From assembly GCA_947629995.1 (NCBI GenBank), contig CANRFX010000028.1, positions 1-12,810 of the forward strand: DNA of 12,810 nucleotides, given 5' to 3'. The position numbers and the translations under genes are program-made. Within the stretch, counting starts at the first letter, position 1. Each line of letters begins with the position of its first letter. Shown piece by piece: positions 7,156-12,810 of this stretch. A model generated the notes under the pieces. The model was given only the letters and a program-made list of their open reading frames with translations. It did no database searches and was not told the DNA's origin. The stretch is from an uncultured Clostridia bacterium (GTDB lineage: Bacteria > Bacillota > Clostridia > TANB77 > CAG-508).

Positions 7156-7632
7156 ATGAATGATAACTTTGAAAATGAAATGAAATTAGAATTTATTAGC
7201 AAAGCAACTAATGAAGCTTTTGCAAGAATAACAGTTGCAGCTTTTGTATCACAATTAGACTTAAACATAGAAGAACTTGCAGACATTAAAACAGCTGTAT
7301 CAGAAGCAGTAACTAATTGCATTATTCATGGATATGAAAACAAACAAGGAATAGTAAAAATTGTAGGTAAAATAAAACAAAATGAAATAATATTAGAAAT
7401 TTCAGATACAGGAAAGGGAATTGAAAATATTGATATGGCAAAAGAGCCATTATATACAACAAAACCAAACTTAGAAAGGTCAGGAATGGGCTTTACAATT
7501 ATGGAAAGCTTTATGGATAACGTAAAAGTAGAATCTATTGTAGATTTAGGCACAAAAGTAACCATGACCAAAAAAATAAAACCTAAAATAGAAGAAGAAA
7601 AACAAGAATTTCAATTAATTACAGAAGATTAA
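7156..7632 (+). CDS. spoIIAB: Anti-sigma-F factor / serine kinase SpoIIAB
   Basis: A 158-residue GHKL-fold ATPase that holds sigma-F inactive and phosphorylates SpoIIAA. The N box is AVSEAVTNCIIHGYEN (Glu50, Asn54), the G1 box is ISDTGKGIENI, and the ATP-lid and G2 region is ERSGMGFTIMESFMDNV. Spacing and length match the family. AGGAG at 7141-7145 lies 10 nt before the ATG at 7156; a closer ATG at 7148 reads only two codons before a stop. The C-terminal acidic tail is variable in the family. sigF follows after 20 nt. No CGG codon. Confidence 0.95.
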   Translation: MNDNFENEMKLEFISKATNEAFARITVAAFVSQLDLNIEELADIKTAVSEAVTNCIIHGYENKQGIVKIVGKIKQNEIILEISDTGKGIENIDMAKEPLYTTKPNLERSGMGFTIMESFMDNVKVESIVDLGTKVTMTKKIKPKIEEEKQEFQLITED

Positions 7633-7652
7633 AAAAAGAAGTAGGGGTTAAT

Positions 7653-8385
7653 ATGTACAATAATGATTTAGAAGCAATAAAAAACGCCCAAGCACGGAAA
7701 TAATTTTGAATTAGAAAAATTAATAGAAAGAAATAATGGATTAATATGGAGCATTGTAAAAAGATTTCAAGGAAGAGGATATGAAATAGAAGATTTATAT
7801 CAAATTGCGTGTATGGGATTTATTAAAGCAATTAAACGTTTTGATTTAAGTTTTGATGTAAAATTATCAACTTATGCTGTACCATATATGATTGGAGAAA
7901 TAAAAAGATATATCAGAGATGATGGACCTGTTAAAGTTAGTAGAAGTATAAAAGAATTAGCAATTAAAATAAAAGAATTGCAAAAAGAATATTTTTATAA
8001 AAAAGGAAAAGAAATAACTATTAATCAAATAGCAAAAGAATTAAAAACTTCAAAAGAAGATATTGTTTTAGCATTAGAATCTATGAATAATGTAGAATCA
8101 ATCGAGTCAAATAGTTATACAAACCAAAAAGATGGAAATACTATTAGTTTATTAGAAACTTTAAGTGATAACAAAAATGAAGAAGAAGTAATAACTAATA
8201 AATTAACTATTAAGGAATTAATAGATAATTTAGAAGTAAGAGATAGAGAAATTATTTTATTAAGATTTTATAAAGAAAAAACGCAATCAGAAGTAGCAAA
8301 AATTTTAGGAATTACACAAGTACAAGTTTCGAGAATAGAACGAAGAATTTTAGAAACAATGAAAAAGAAACTAGTAGAAATCTAG
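7653..8385 (+). CDS. sigF: RNA polymerase sigma-F; needs +1 shift at codon 15 (CGG)
   Basis: Forespore-specific sigma factor, 243 residues after one +1 shift. Translation starts at ATG 7653 (GTAGGGG upstream) and reads MYNNDLEAIKNAQA, then an in-frame CGG at 7695-7697. Without a shift it stops at TAA 7701 as a 16-residue peptide. Skipping the C gives GGA AAT AAT and the whole of sigma-F: FELEKLIERNN, the core-binding DLYQIACMGFIKAIKRFDLS, STYAVPYMIGEIKRYIRDDG in region 2/3, and a region 4 helix-turn-helix TQSEVAKILGITQVQVSRIE. The rest of the gene is open to TAG 8383. The +1 frame has a stop at 7669-7671, so the shift must fall in a 30-nt interval, and CGG lies in it. Aligned without gaps to Bacillus SigF, the shifted position is the Gly of QNGD. 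Bounds are given as one CDS across the shift. Confidence 0.9.
7695..7698 (+). other. CGGA +1 frameshift site in sigF
   Basis: GCA CGG AAA TAA in the zero frame; GCA (C) GGA AAT AAT in the shifted frame. A stop follows one codon after CGG. No Shine-Dalgarno-like stimulator precedes it closely. An extra C in the CCC run at 7687-7689 would restore the frame equally well if this were an error. Confidence 0.75.
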
Positions 8386-8406
8386 CAAAAGGAGGACATG
8401 TAATCA

Positions 8407-9433
8407 ATGAAAAAATTTTTGTTATATTTTTTTGCTTTTATATTTATTTGTTTTCTATTACCAGCGATTCTAACTAAAACAGAAATTACTGTTAATTCAG
8501 AAACTTCTGAAAATGAAGAAACAAGTCTAGAAAAAAATGAAGACTCTAATGAAGAAACATCAAAAAAATATGATTATAAAAAATATGGTACTATAAATTT
8601 ATTACATAAAGAAACAGGAGAAGTAGAAAATGTTGAATTAGATACATATTTATACAATGTTGTATCAGCAGAAATGCCAGCAGATTATGATTTAGAAGCA
8701 TTAAAAGCACAAGCAGTAGTTGCAAGAACGTATACTATTTATAAAGTAAATAACAAAAAGCATGAAAATGCAGATATATGTGATGATTCTAATTGCTGTC
8801 AAGCATGGATTTCAAAAGAAAAACGATTAGAAAGATGGGAAGAAAGTGAAAGAGAAAGCAATTGGGCAAAAATAGAAAAATGCGTAAATGAAACGAACCG
8901 GGAAGATTATTACATATCAAAATCAACCAATTAATGCATTTTTCCATTCTAACAGTGGAGGGAAAACTGAAATCCCTGTAAATGTTTGGGGAGGGAGCGG
9001 ATATCCTTATTTACAAGTAGTAGAAACTGCAGGAGAAGAAGGATATTCACAATATCTTTCAGAAGTAGAACTTTCAAATGATGAATTGATTAATAAATTA
9101 AAAACAAAATATCAAGATATTCAAATTGATTTTGCAAATGAAGAAGATATAAAAATATTAGAATACACAGACAGTAGCAGAGTGAAAACAGTAAAATTCG
9201 GAAATCATAATATTTCAGGAGTAGAAGCAAGGACAATTTTTAATTTAAAATCTACAAATTTTGAAATAACAAAACAAGATGGAAAGATTAAATTTACAGT
9301 AAAAGGATATGGACATGGAGTTGGTATGAGCCAAACAGGAGCAGATAGTCTTGCAAAACAAGGTAAAAATTTTGAAGAGATTATTCATCATTTTTATTCT
9401 AATGTAGAAATAAAAGAAATTAATTCAATTTAA
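8407..9433 (+). CDS. spoIID: Engulfment transglycosylase SpoIID; needs +1 shift at CGG
   Basis: Membrane-anchored lytic transglycosylase of the sporulating mother cell that degrades septal peptidoglycan with SpoIIM and SpoIIP; 341 residues after one +1 shift. It has an N-terminal membrane span (about 4-23) and an acidic Ser/Glu linker. The SpoIID/LytB domain shows VVSAEMPADYDLEALKAQAV with the expected catalytic Glu89, then ARTYTIYK and a CDDSNCCQAW Cys cluster. At codon 165 the zero frame meets CGG (8899-8901) and then stops at TAA 8932. Skipping the C continues as ETNGKIITYQNQPINAFFHS, SGGKTE and GYGHGVGMSQTGA, all family hallmarks. The +1 frame has a stop at 8885-8887, limiting the shift to about 45 nt. 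Bacillus SpoIID has ETKG here, so the shifted residue is a conserved Gly. AAAGGAGG lies upstream; sigF ends 21 nt before. Confidence 0.9.
8899..8902 (+). other. CGGG +1 frameshift site in spoIID
   Basis: ACG AAC CGG GAA in the zero frame; AAC (C) GGG AAG ATT in the shifted frame, giving ETNGKII. The other C|GG junctions in this gene (8998 and 9199) are out of frame and cause no disruption. Confidence 0.75.
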
Positions 9434-9439
9434 AATAAT

Positions 9440-9467
9440 GTATAATCTTTTCAAAATAGGAAATAAT
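9440..9467 (+). promoter_or_regulatory. Sigma-F-like promoter upstream of spoIIQ
   Basis: GTATA (9440-9444) fits the sigma-F -35 pattern GYWTA. GGAAATAAT (9459-9467) fits the -10 pattern GGNNANANT. The spacer is 14 nt, one less than the usual 15. Bacillus spoIIQ is transcribed by sigma-F, so the position is meaningful, but the pattern is degenerate. Confidence 0.45.
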
Positions 9468-9486
9468 TTTATTAATAAAATTATTT
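9461..9486. repeat. Perfect 26-bp A/T palindrome before spoIIQ
   Basis: AAATAATTTTATT (9461-9473) is followed immediately by its exact reverse complement (9474-9486). It overlaps the candidate sigma-F -10 and ends 1 nt before the AGGAGG ribosome binding site, so it lies in the transcription-start and leader region. An operator or a leader hairpin are possible, and chance is possible because it contains only A and T. Confidence 0.5.
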
Positions 9487-9498
9487 AAGGAGGATTAT

Positions 9499-10362
9499 AT
9501 GAGAAGACAAAATAGAAAAGCAAATGTGCAAGACAAAACTTTAACAGACAAAATTATTTTATATGCAGGAATTGGAGTTGCCATTTTAGCTGTTATTGTA
9601 ATTAGTTTATTGATATACAGTAAGAGTTTAAGTGATGATGTTAAAAATAGCACAATGAGTTTAGAAAAAATGGCAAATATTGCAAATAACACTCAAAATA
9701 CACAAGATACCGAAAGTGCTAGTACAGAAATTGGAAAATCAGTAGAAGAAGCAGAAAACGACCTAAATACTACTAATTCAACTAATAGTATAAATACAAC
9801 TACACAAACAAATACTACAAATCAAGCTACAAAAAGTAATACAATAAGTAAAGCAAATACAAATAAACAAGCAACAAACAATTCAACTAATTCAACTAAA
9901 GAAAATAATGTGGCAAACCAAACAACTCAAAATACAACTAAAGAAACCAAGAAGGAATTAAATTTTGCAAAACCTGTAGAAGGAGATATAGTAAGGGAAT
10001 ATGCAAAAGATAATTTAATATATTCAAATACATTGGAGGAATGGACAACACATTTAGGAATAGATATTAAAGCAGAAAAAACAACTGTAGTAAATTCTGC
10101 AGAAGCAGGAACTATTAAATCAATTAAAAATGATCCAAGATATGGATTAACAATTGTAATTGAACATGAAGATGGATTCCAAACGATTTATTCGAATTTA
10201 TTAACTTCTGAATTTGTAGTAGAAGGTGAAAAAGTAGAAAAAGGACAAGCAATTGGTACAGTTGGAAATACAGGTGTATTTGAAATAGCAGATGAACCAC
10301 ACTTGCATTTTGAAATATTAAAAGATTCTTTACAGGTAGATCCAAGTATTTATATAAAATAA
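9499..10362 (+). CDS. spoIIQ: SpoIIQ-like M23 (LytM) peptidase with membrane anchor
   Basis: A 287-residue bitopic protein. Basic N-terminus, membrane span at about 15-35 (IILYAGIGVAILAVIVISLL), a long low-complexity Asn/Thr/Gln linker (about 55-150), and a C-terminal LytM domain. The metal ligands look complete: His185 and Asp189 in THLGIDI, and HLH at 268-270 in PHLHFEI. Bacillus SpoIIQ has lost one ligand, whereas some clostridial SpoIIQ keep all of them, so this one could bind zinc. In known systems it sits in the inner forespore membrane and docks with SpoIIIAH (candidate at 64-699). A general M23 peptidase is the alternative, but the position after sigF and spoIID and a sigma-F-like promoter favour SpoIIQ. 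AGGAGG at 9488-9493 sets the start. No CGG codon. Confidence 0.85.
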   Translation: MRRQNRKANVQDKTLTDKIILYAGIGVAILAVIVISLLIYSKSLSDDVKNSTMSLEKMANIANNTQNTQDTESASTEIGKSVEEAENDLNTTNSTNSINTTTQTNTTNQATKSNTISKANTNKQATNNSTNSTKENNVANQTTQNTTKETKKELNFAKPVEGDIVREYAKDNLIYSNTLEEWTTHLGIDIKAEKTTVVNSAEAGTIKSIKNDPRYGLTIVIEHEDGFQTIYSNLLTSEFVVEGEKVEKGQAIGTVGNTGVFEIADEPHLHFEILKDSLQVDPSIYIK

Positions 10363-10371
10363 GATACTAAT

Positions 10372-10411
10372 GTTGGGGTATGAAAGTATTTTCTGACCCA
10401 ACTTTTTTTTT
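10372..10411 (+). terminator. Intrinsic terminator after spoIIQ
   Basis: GTTGGG (10372-10377) pairs with CCCAAC (10397-10402), followed by nine T residues (10403-10411). The loop is long (19 nt). It closes the sporulation cluster. Confidence 0.7.
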
Positions 10412-10482
10412 GATAATTTTTTATGTTTCAGCTTAGTACATTTAAAATATAACAAAATATAAAAATAAATATTTTTAGAACT

Positions 10483-10523
10483 ATTACAAAAATATTACAA
10501 AGCTATTACGATTCAGTTACAAA
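10483..10523 (+). promoter_or_regulatory. Four phased 11-bp direct repeats, likely activator site
   Basis: ATTAC begins at 10483, 10494 and 10505, and GTTAC at 10516: an exact 11-bp period, three of the four continuing as TTACAAA. The array ends 12 nt before the -35 of the promoter at 10536. Helically phased direct repeats immediately upstream of -35 resemble operators of OmpR/PhoB-family response regulators. The regulator is not identified. Confidence 0.55.
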
Positions 10524-10535
10524 TAGAAAATAGTA

Positions 10536-10564
10536 TTTACAATAAAAAACATCTGTGCTAAAAT
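10536..10564 (+). promoter_or_regulatory. Extended -10 promoter of the prepilin-like gene
   Basis: TTTACA (10536-10541) and TAAAAT (10559-10564) are 17 nt apart, with TG at 10556-10557. The leader to the ATG at 10652 is about 80 nt, A-rich and without a clear hairpin. Together with the repeats upstream this accounts for the 289-nt gap after spoIIQ. Confidence 0.65.
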
Positions 10565-10651
10565 GTGAATGTAAATAAGTATAACAAACATAACATAATT
10601 GATTGGAAAAATTTACAAAACTAAACTAAAAACAAAAGAAAGGGGTAAAAA

Positions 10652-12636
10652 ATGAGCAAAACCAAAATCAAACAAAAGAAAATTTTGAAAGGAAACAAAG
10701 GTATTACATTAATTGCACTTGTTATAACAATTATTGTATTATTGATACTAGCTGCAATATCAATAGCAACATTAACAGGAGATAATGGAATATTGACAAA
10801 ATCAGGAGAAGCAAAAGAGACAACGCAAAGAGCAGCTACTGAAGAAAAAGTAGCAGTAGAAGTTGCTGCAAGTTTTGATGATAATGGAAAATTTAACAGA
10901 GAAACATTTAAAAAAAGGATAGAAGCAATAGGAGGAATAGTAGTATCAGATGATGGAGATGAAATAATAGTAGAAGTAGATGGATATGAAGTAACAGTAA
11001 AAGCAAGTACAGGAGAAATACAAAAAGTGGAAAAAGCAGAAGGATTAAGACCAGCAATAGAAACAAATAAATCTTATGACTCAAACTCTAAAAAAGTTAC
11101 ATTAACAGTAGAGGTAACAAATGAAGTAGACACAGTAGATGAAATAACAATAACAAATAGAGAAACAGGAGAAACTAAAGATATACCAGTAAATGGAAAA
11201 AGTGGACAAATAGAATTAGATACAAATGGAAATTATACAGTAGAAGTAAAAGTAACAACAGATGGAGTAACACGTACAGGAAATAAAAATATAGAAGTAA
11301 ATGAAATTGAGATAGAATTTTCATCAGGATACGGAAGAATAGAAGTAATATGGATAGATAAAAGTAATAAACCAATTGAAGAGCCATTGAAACCTGTATT
11401 GAATGGAATGACACCAGTATATTGGGATGCAGAAGGAGAGCATGAAACAACAGAAGGAGATAGTAACTGGTATGAATATAAAAAGGGAACATGGACAGAA
11501 GATAATAAAAAAAGTTATTGGGCAAATGCAAAAAATATAACTAAAGATGATAATGGTAATGATGTAGAAAGTTATTTTGTATGGATTCCAAGATATGCAT
11601 ATAGAATAATATATTACAAAGAAGAAGAATGCAAAACAGTAACAGGATATTGTGATGGAAGGGGAATTGTAGATGTAAAAGGAAACTTGATATTAGATAG
11701 CTCAGAAAAAAAATTAACATTAGACGAAGGGATAAAAACAATAGAAAAAAATGGAATATCATATATAGTTCATCCAGCATTTATGGATAATAAAGCGAAT
11801 AATTTTGAAAATGGAGGTTGGAGAGAAGATTTATCAGGATTGTGGATAGGAAAATACGAAACAAGTAGGAGTGATGCAACAGATACAGATATAGGAAGTA
11901 AAGGAACAATGAAAGTAAAACCAAATGTAAAAAGTGCTCAAAGAATTTCTGTAGGGGGCTGTTATGAGTATTCAAGAAAATATGATGAAAAAAAAGGTAG
12001 CCATCTAACAAAAAATAGTGAATGGGGAGCAGTAGCATATTTAACACATAGTCAATATGGAAGAAATGGATATGAAATAAGTGTAAATCAATGTAGTGGT
12101 ATAACAGGAACAGGAAGAGGAATAGGAGAAAATAAAATATATAATTCAGGATATGCATGGGATGAAATAACAGATGAACAAAAATATAATGGAAAAATAG
12201 GACAAGATTCAAGTACAACAGGAAATATATATGGAATATATGATTTAAGTGGAGGTATTTCTGAGTATGTGGCAGAATTTGATAGAAGTGGACAAGAAAA
12301 TTATTTAAAATCTCGTGGAGGTAACCTTACGACCCAAAATGGAGAAATAATAAAGACAAGTAATGAATGGGTTACTGTAGTAAATGGAAGAGGACAAATT
12401 AATAAAATAGGTTGTGCGTTATCTAAAGAAGTAGGAGGGCGAACATCTGACCGGATATGTTACGGGGATTTGGTTTGGAGATTATGATGATGATGCTGTT
12501 TCTCAGGAGTGCTGGTTTATGTCACGTGGGAGCGAGTTCACGAACTATGCTGCTGCGGGAGTGTTTGCTTGGGATTCAGAGTCGCGGAAGGGATGATTAT
12601 AAAAACCGAGGATTTCGAATAGTTTTAGCCTTTTAA
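10652..12636 (+). CDS. Prepilin-like surface protein, FGE/C-lectin tail; two CGG +1 shifts
   Basis: A 660-residue protein after two +1 shifts. The N-terminus is a prepilin leader: GNKG then ITLIALVITIIVLLILAAIS (18-37), with probable cleavage after Gly17. Position +5 is Ala, not the Glu of true type IV pilins. A small domain follows, then an Ig-like beta region (about 135-225). The C-terminal FGE-sulfatase/C-type-lectin-like domain shows FVWIPRYAY (309-317), HPAF (374-377), NSEWGAVAY (455-463) and GIYDLSGG (528-535). The zero frame hits CGG at codon 601 and ends at TGA 12485. Skipping C gives SDGYVTGIWFGDYDDD and AAAGVFAWDSES (633-644). A second CGG at 12585 must be skipped to reach the family ending NRGFRIVLAF and TAA 12634. 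FGE catalysis is not implied; ligand binding at the surface is likelier. A ribosome binding site (AAAGGGG) precedes ATG. Confidence 0.82.
12452..12455 (+). other. CGGA +1 frameshift site 1 in the prepilin-like gene
   Basis: TCT GAC CGG ATA in the zero frame; GAC (C) GGA TAT GTT in the shifted frame. The shifted frame has a stop at 12432-12434 and the zero frame stops at 12485, so the shift must fall in about 53 nt. The CGG at 12463 is out of frame in both readings. Confidence 0.7.
12585..12588 (+). other. CGGA +1 frameshift site 2 in the prepilin-like gene
   Basis: TCG CGG AAG GGA TGA without the shift; TCG (C) GGA AGG GAT GAT TAT with it, leading into NRGFRIVLAF and TAA. The conserved AAGVFAW before it and FRIVL after it lie in different frames, which restricts the shift to about 24 nt. 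The CGG at 12556 spans GCG-GGA and is harmless. Confidence 0.7.
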
Positions 12637-12746
12637 TATATATAATTAAACTACAAATAAGTAATCAAAATCACAAAAATATTATTCAATGTTTATGAGA
12701 TGTAAACATAAACCATTACTAAAAACAAAAAAAGAAACTGTATTTT

Positions 12747-12786
12747 ATAGTGTGTACATTTGAAAAATAATGTATGCACTATTTTT
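12747..12786 (+). terminator. Terminator-like hairpin before the next gene
   Basis: ATAGTGTGTACATT (12747-12760) pairs with AATGTATGCACTAT (12769-12782) through 14 positions including two G-T wobbles, with T residues to 12786. It ends just 7 nt before the ribosome binding site of the next gene, so it may be a leader attenuator rather than the terminator of the upstream gene. In the rest of 12637-12805 I see only a weak 7-bp inverted repeat (12689-12709). Confidence 0.5.
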
Positions 12787-12805
12787 AGTGCGGAAGGAGG
12801 AATTT

Positions 12806-12810
12806 ATGAA
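12806..12810 (+). CDS. Start of a further gene, cut by the window edge
   Basis: AAGGAGG at 12794-12800 and ATG at 12806 mark a probable start. Only the first codon and two more bases are present, so nothing can be said about the product. Confidence 0.5.

Larger units (their letters stand above)
12415..12633 (+). other. GC-rich 3' cassette, DGR-variable-region-like position
   Basis: I counted 28, 27 and 31 G+C per 60 nt in 12421-12600 (about 48%), against 17 of 60 at 11101-11160 and 19 of 60 at 12361-12420. The change falls inside the gene, at its 3' end, where C-type-lectin-fold proteins carry the variable repeat of diversity-generating retroelements. Neither a template repeat nor a reverse transcriptase is in the window. 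Gene conversion from paralogous or silent 3' cassettes would explain the change equally well. Confidence 0.5.

Noticed and set aside
7687..7689. An extra C in CCC as a sigF-specific explanation (reading NAKHGNN)
   Set aside because: It restores the frame for sigF alone, but the other three sites have no comparable run upstream, whereas one rule, the CGG rule, explains all four.
7653..9433. sigF and spoIID as pseudogenes
   Set aside because: Each has a single disruption, an intact start, ribosome binding site and full set of motifs, and both sit in a complete sporulation cluster. Decay would also give stops or indels away from CGG.
11175..12218. Long open frames on the - strand opposite the prepilin-like gene
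   Set aside because: They are Leu/Phe/His-rich shadows of an A/G-rich coding strand, with no motifs or ribosome binding sites.
12453..12473. An extra T in GATTTGG (12469-12471) explaining the first prepilin shift
   Set aside because: It would give YGDWFGDYD, which is plausible, but it is a one-off explanation; the in-frame CGG 17 nt upstream fits the general rule.
12485..12487. TGA recoding (Trp or selenocysteine) to extend the prepilin-like gene
   Set aside because: Reading through TGA stays in the wrong frame (TGA TGA TGC), loses the conserved tail, and no SECIS-like hairpin is needed once the +1 frame is used.
7653..12636. Sequencing or assembly indels as the cause of all four frame disruptions
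   Set aside because: Indel errors cluster in long homopolymers. These four do not: the long A- and T-runs of the window are error-free while all four events fall on an in-frame CGG. It cannot be excluded without the reads, so confidence is held below certainty.
12689..12709. ATGTTTA / TAAACAT inverted repeat
   Set aside because: Only 7-bp A/T-rich arms, no T-run and no promoter nearby; chance is likely.
1..12810. CRISPR arrays, tRNA or rRNA genes, insertion sequences
   Set aside because: I saw no regularly spaced repeat-spacer units, tRNA cloverleaf, rRNA segment or transposase in the window. A tRNA-Arg(CCG) or an unusual tRNA-Gly would have to be elsewhere in the genome.

Overview
The window is about 72% A+T with strong AGGAGG ribosome binding sites. 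It carries endospore genes (spoIIIAH, spoIIAA, spoIIAB, sigF, spoIID, spoIIQ), which points to a spore-forming, very low-GC member of the Clostridia, probably an uncultured gut-type lineage. Every gene but one is on the + strand. All 12 inferred stop codons are TAA (10) or TAG (2).

Layout. 1-935: a REP-like hairpin, spoIIIAH, a shared terminator and a small convergent XRE regulator. 1074-3484: a sigma-A promoter, 6-phosphofructokinase and an iron-dependent alcohol dehydrogenase. 3503-6569: a promoter, a T-box leader, an unrecognised 111-residue gene and valS of the short, archaeal/rickettsial-looking type, closed by a long palindromic repeat. 6706-10411: two Spo0A-box-like sites and a promoter, then spoIIAA-spoIIAB-sigF-spoIID-spoIIQ and a terminator. 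These proteins fit one programme: SpoIIAA and SpoIIAB control sigma-F, SpoIID remodels septal peptidoglycan, and SpoIIQ pairs with SpoIIIAH across the two engulfment membranes. 10483-12636: phased repeats, a promoter and a large prepilin-like surface protein with a C-terminal C-type-lectin/FGE-like domain. The window ends at the start of one more gene.

Main discovery candidate. Three genes (sigF, spoIID and the prepilin-like gene) are each broken in the standard reading, by four +1 frame disruptions in total. Every disruption falls at an in-frame CGG codon. I found 12 CGG trinucleotides inside coding DNA; eight are out of frame and harmless, and the four in frame are exactly the four shift points. 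In each case, skipping the C (or reading CGGA/CGGG as one four-base codon) restores the full-length protein and places glycine there. For sigF and spoIID that glycine matches a glycine in the Bacillus homologue. This suggests that CGG has lost arginine decoding in this lineage and acts as a codon-triggered +1 frameshift, or quadruplet glycine, signal. CGA and CGT still behave as arginine. I know of no description of such a system in bacteria. The claim rests on four sites in one window and needs a genome-wide and proteomic test.
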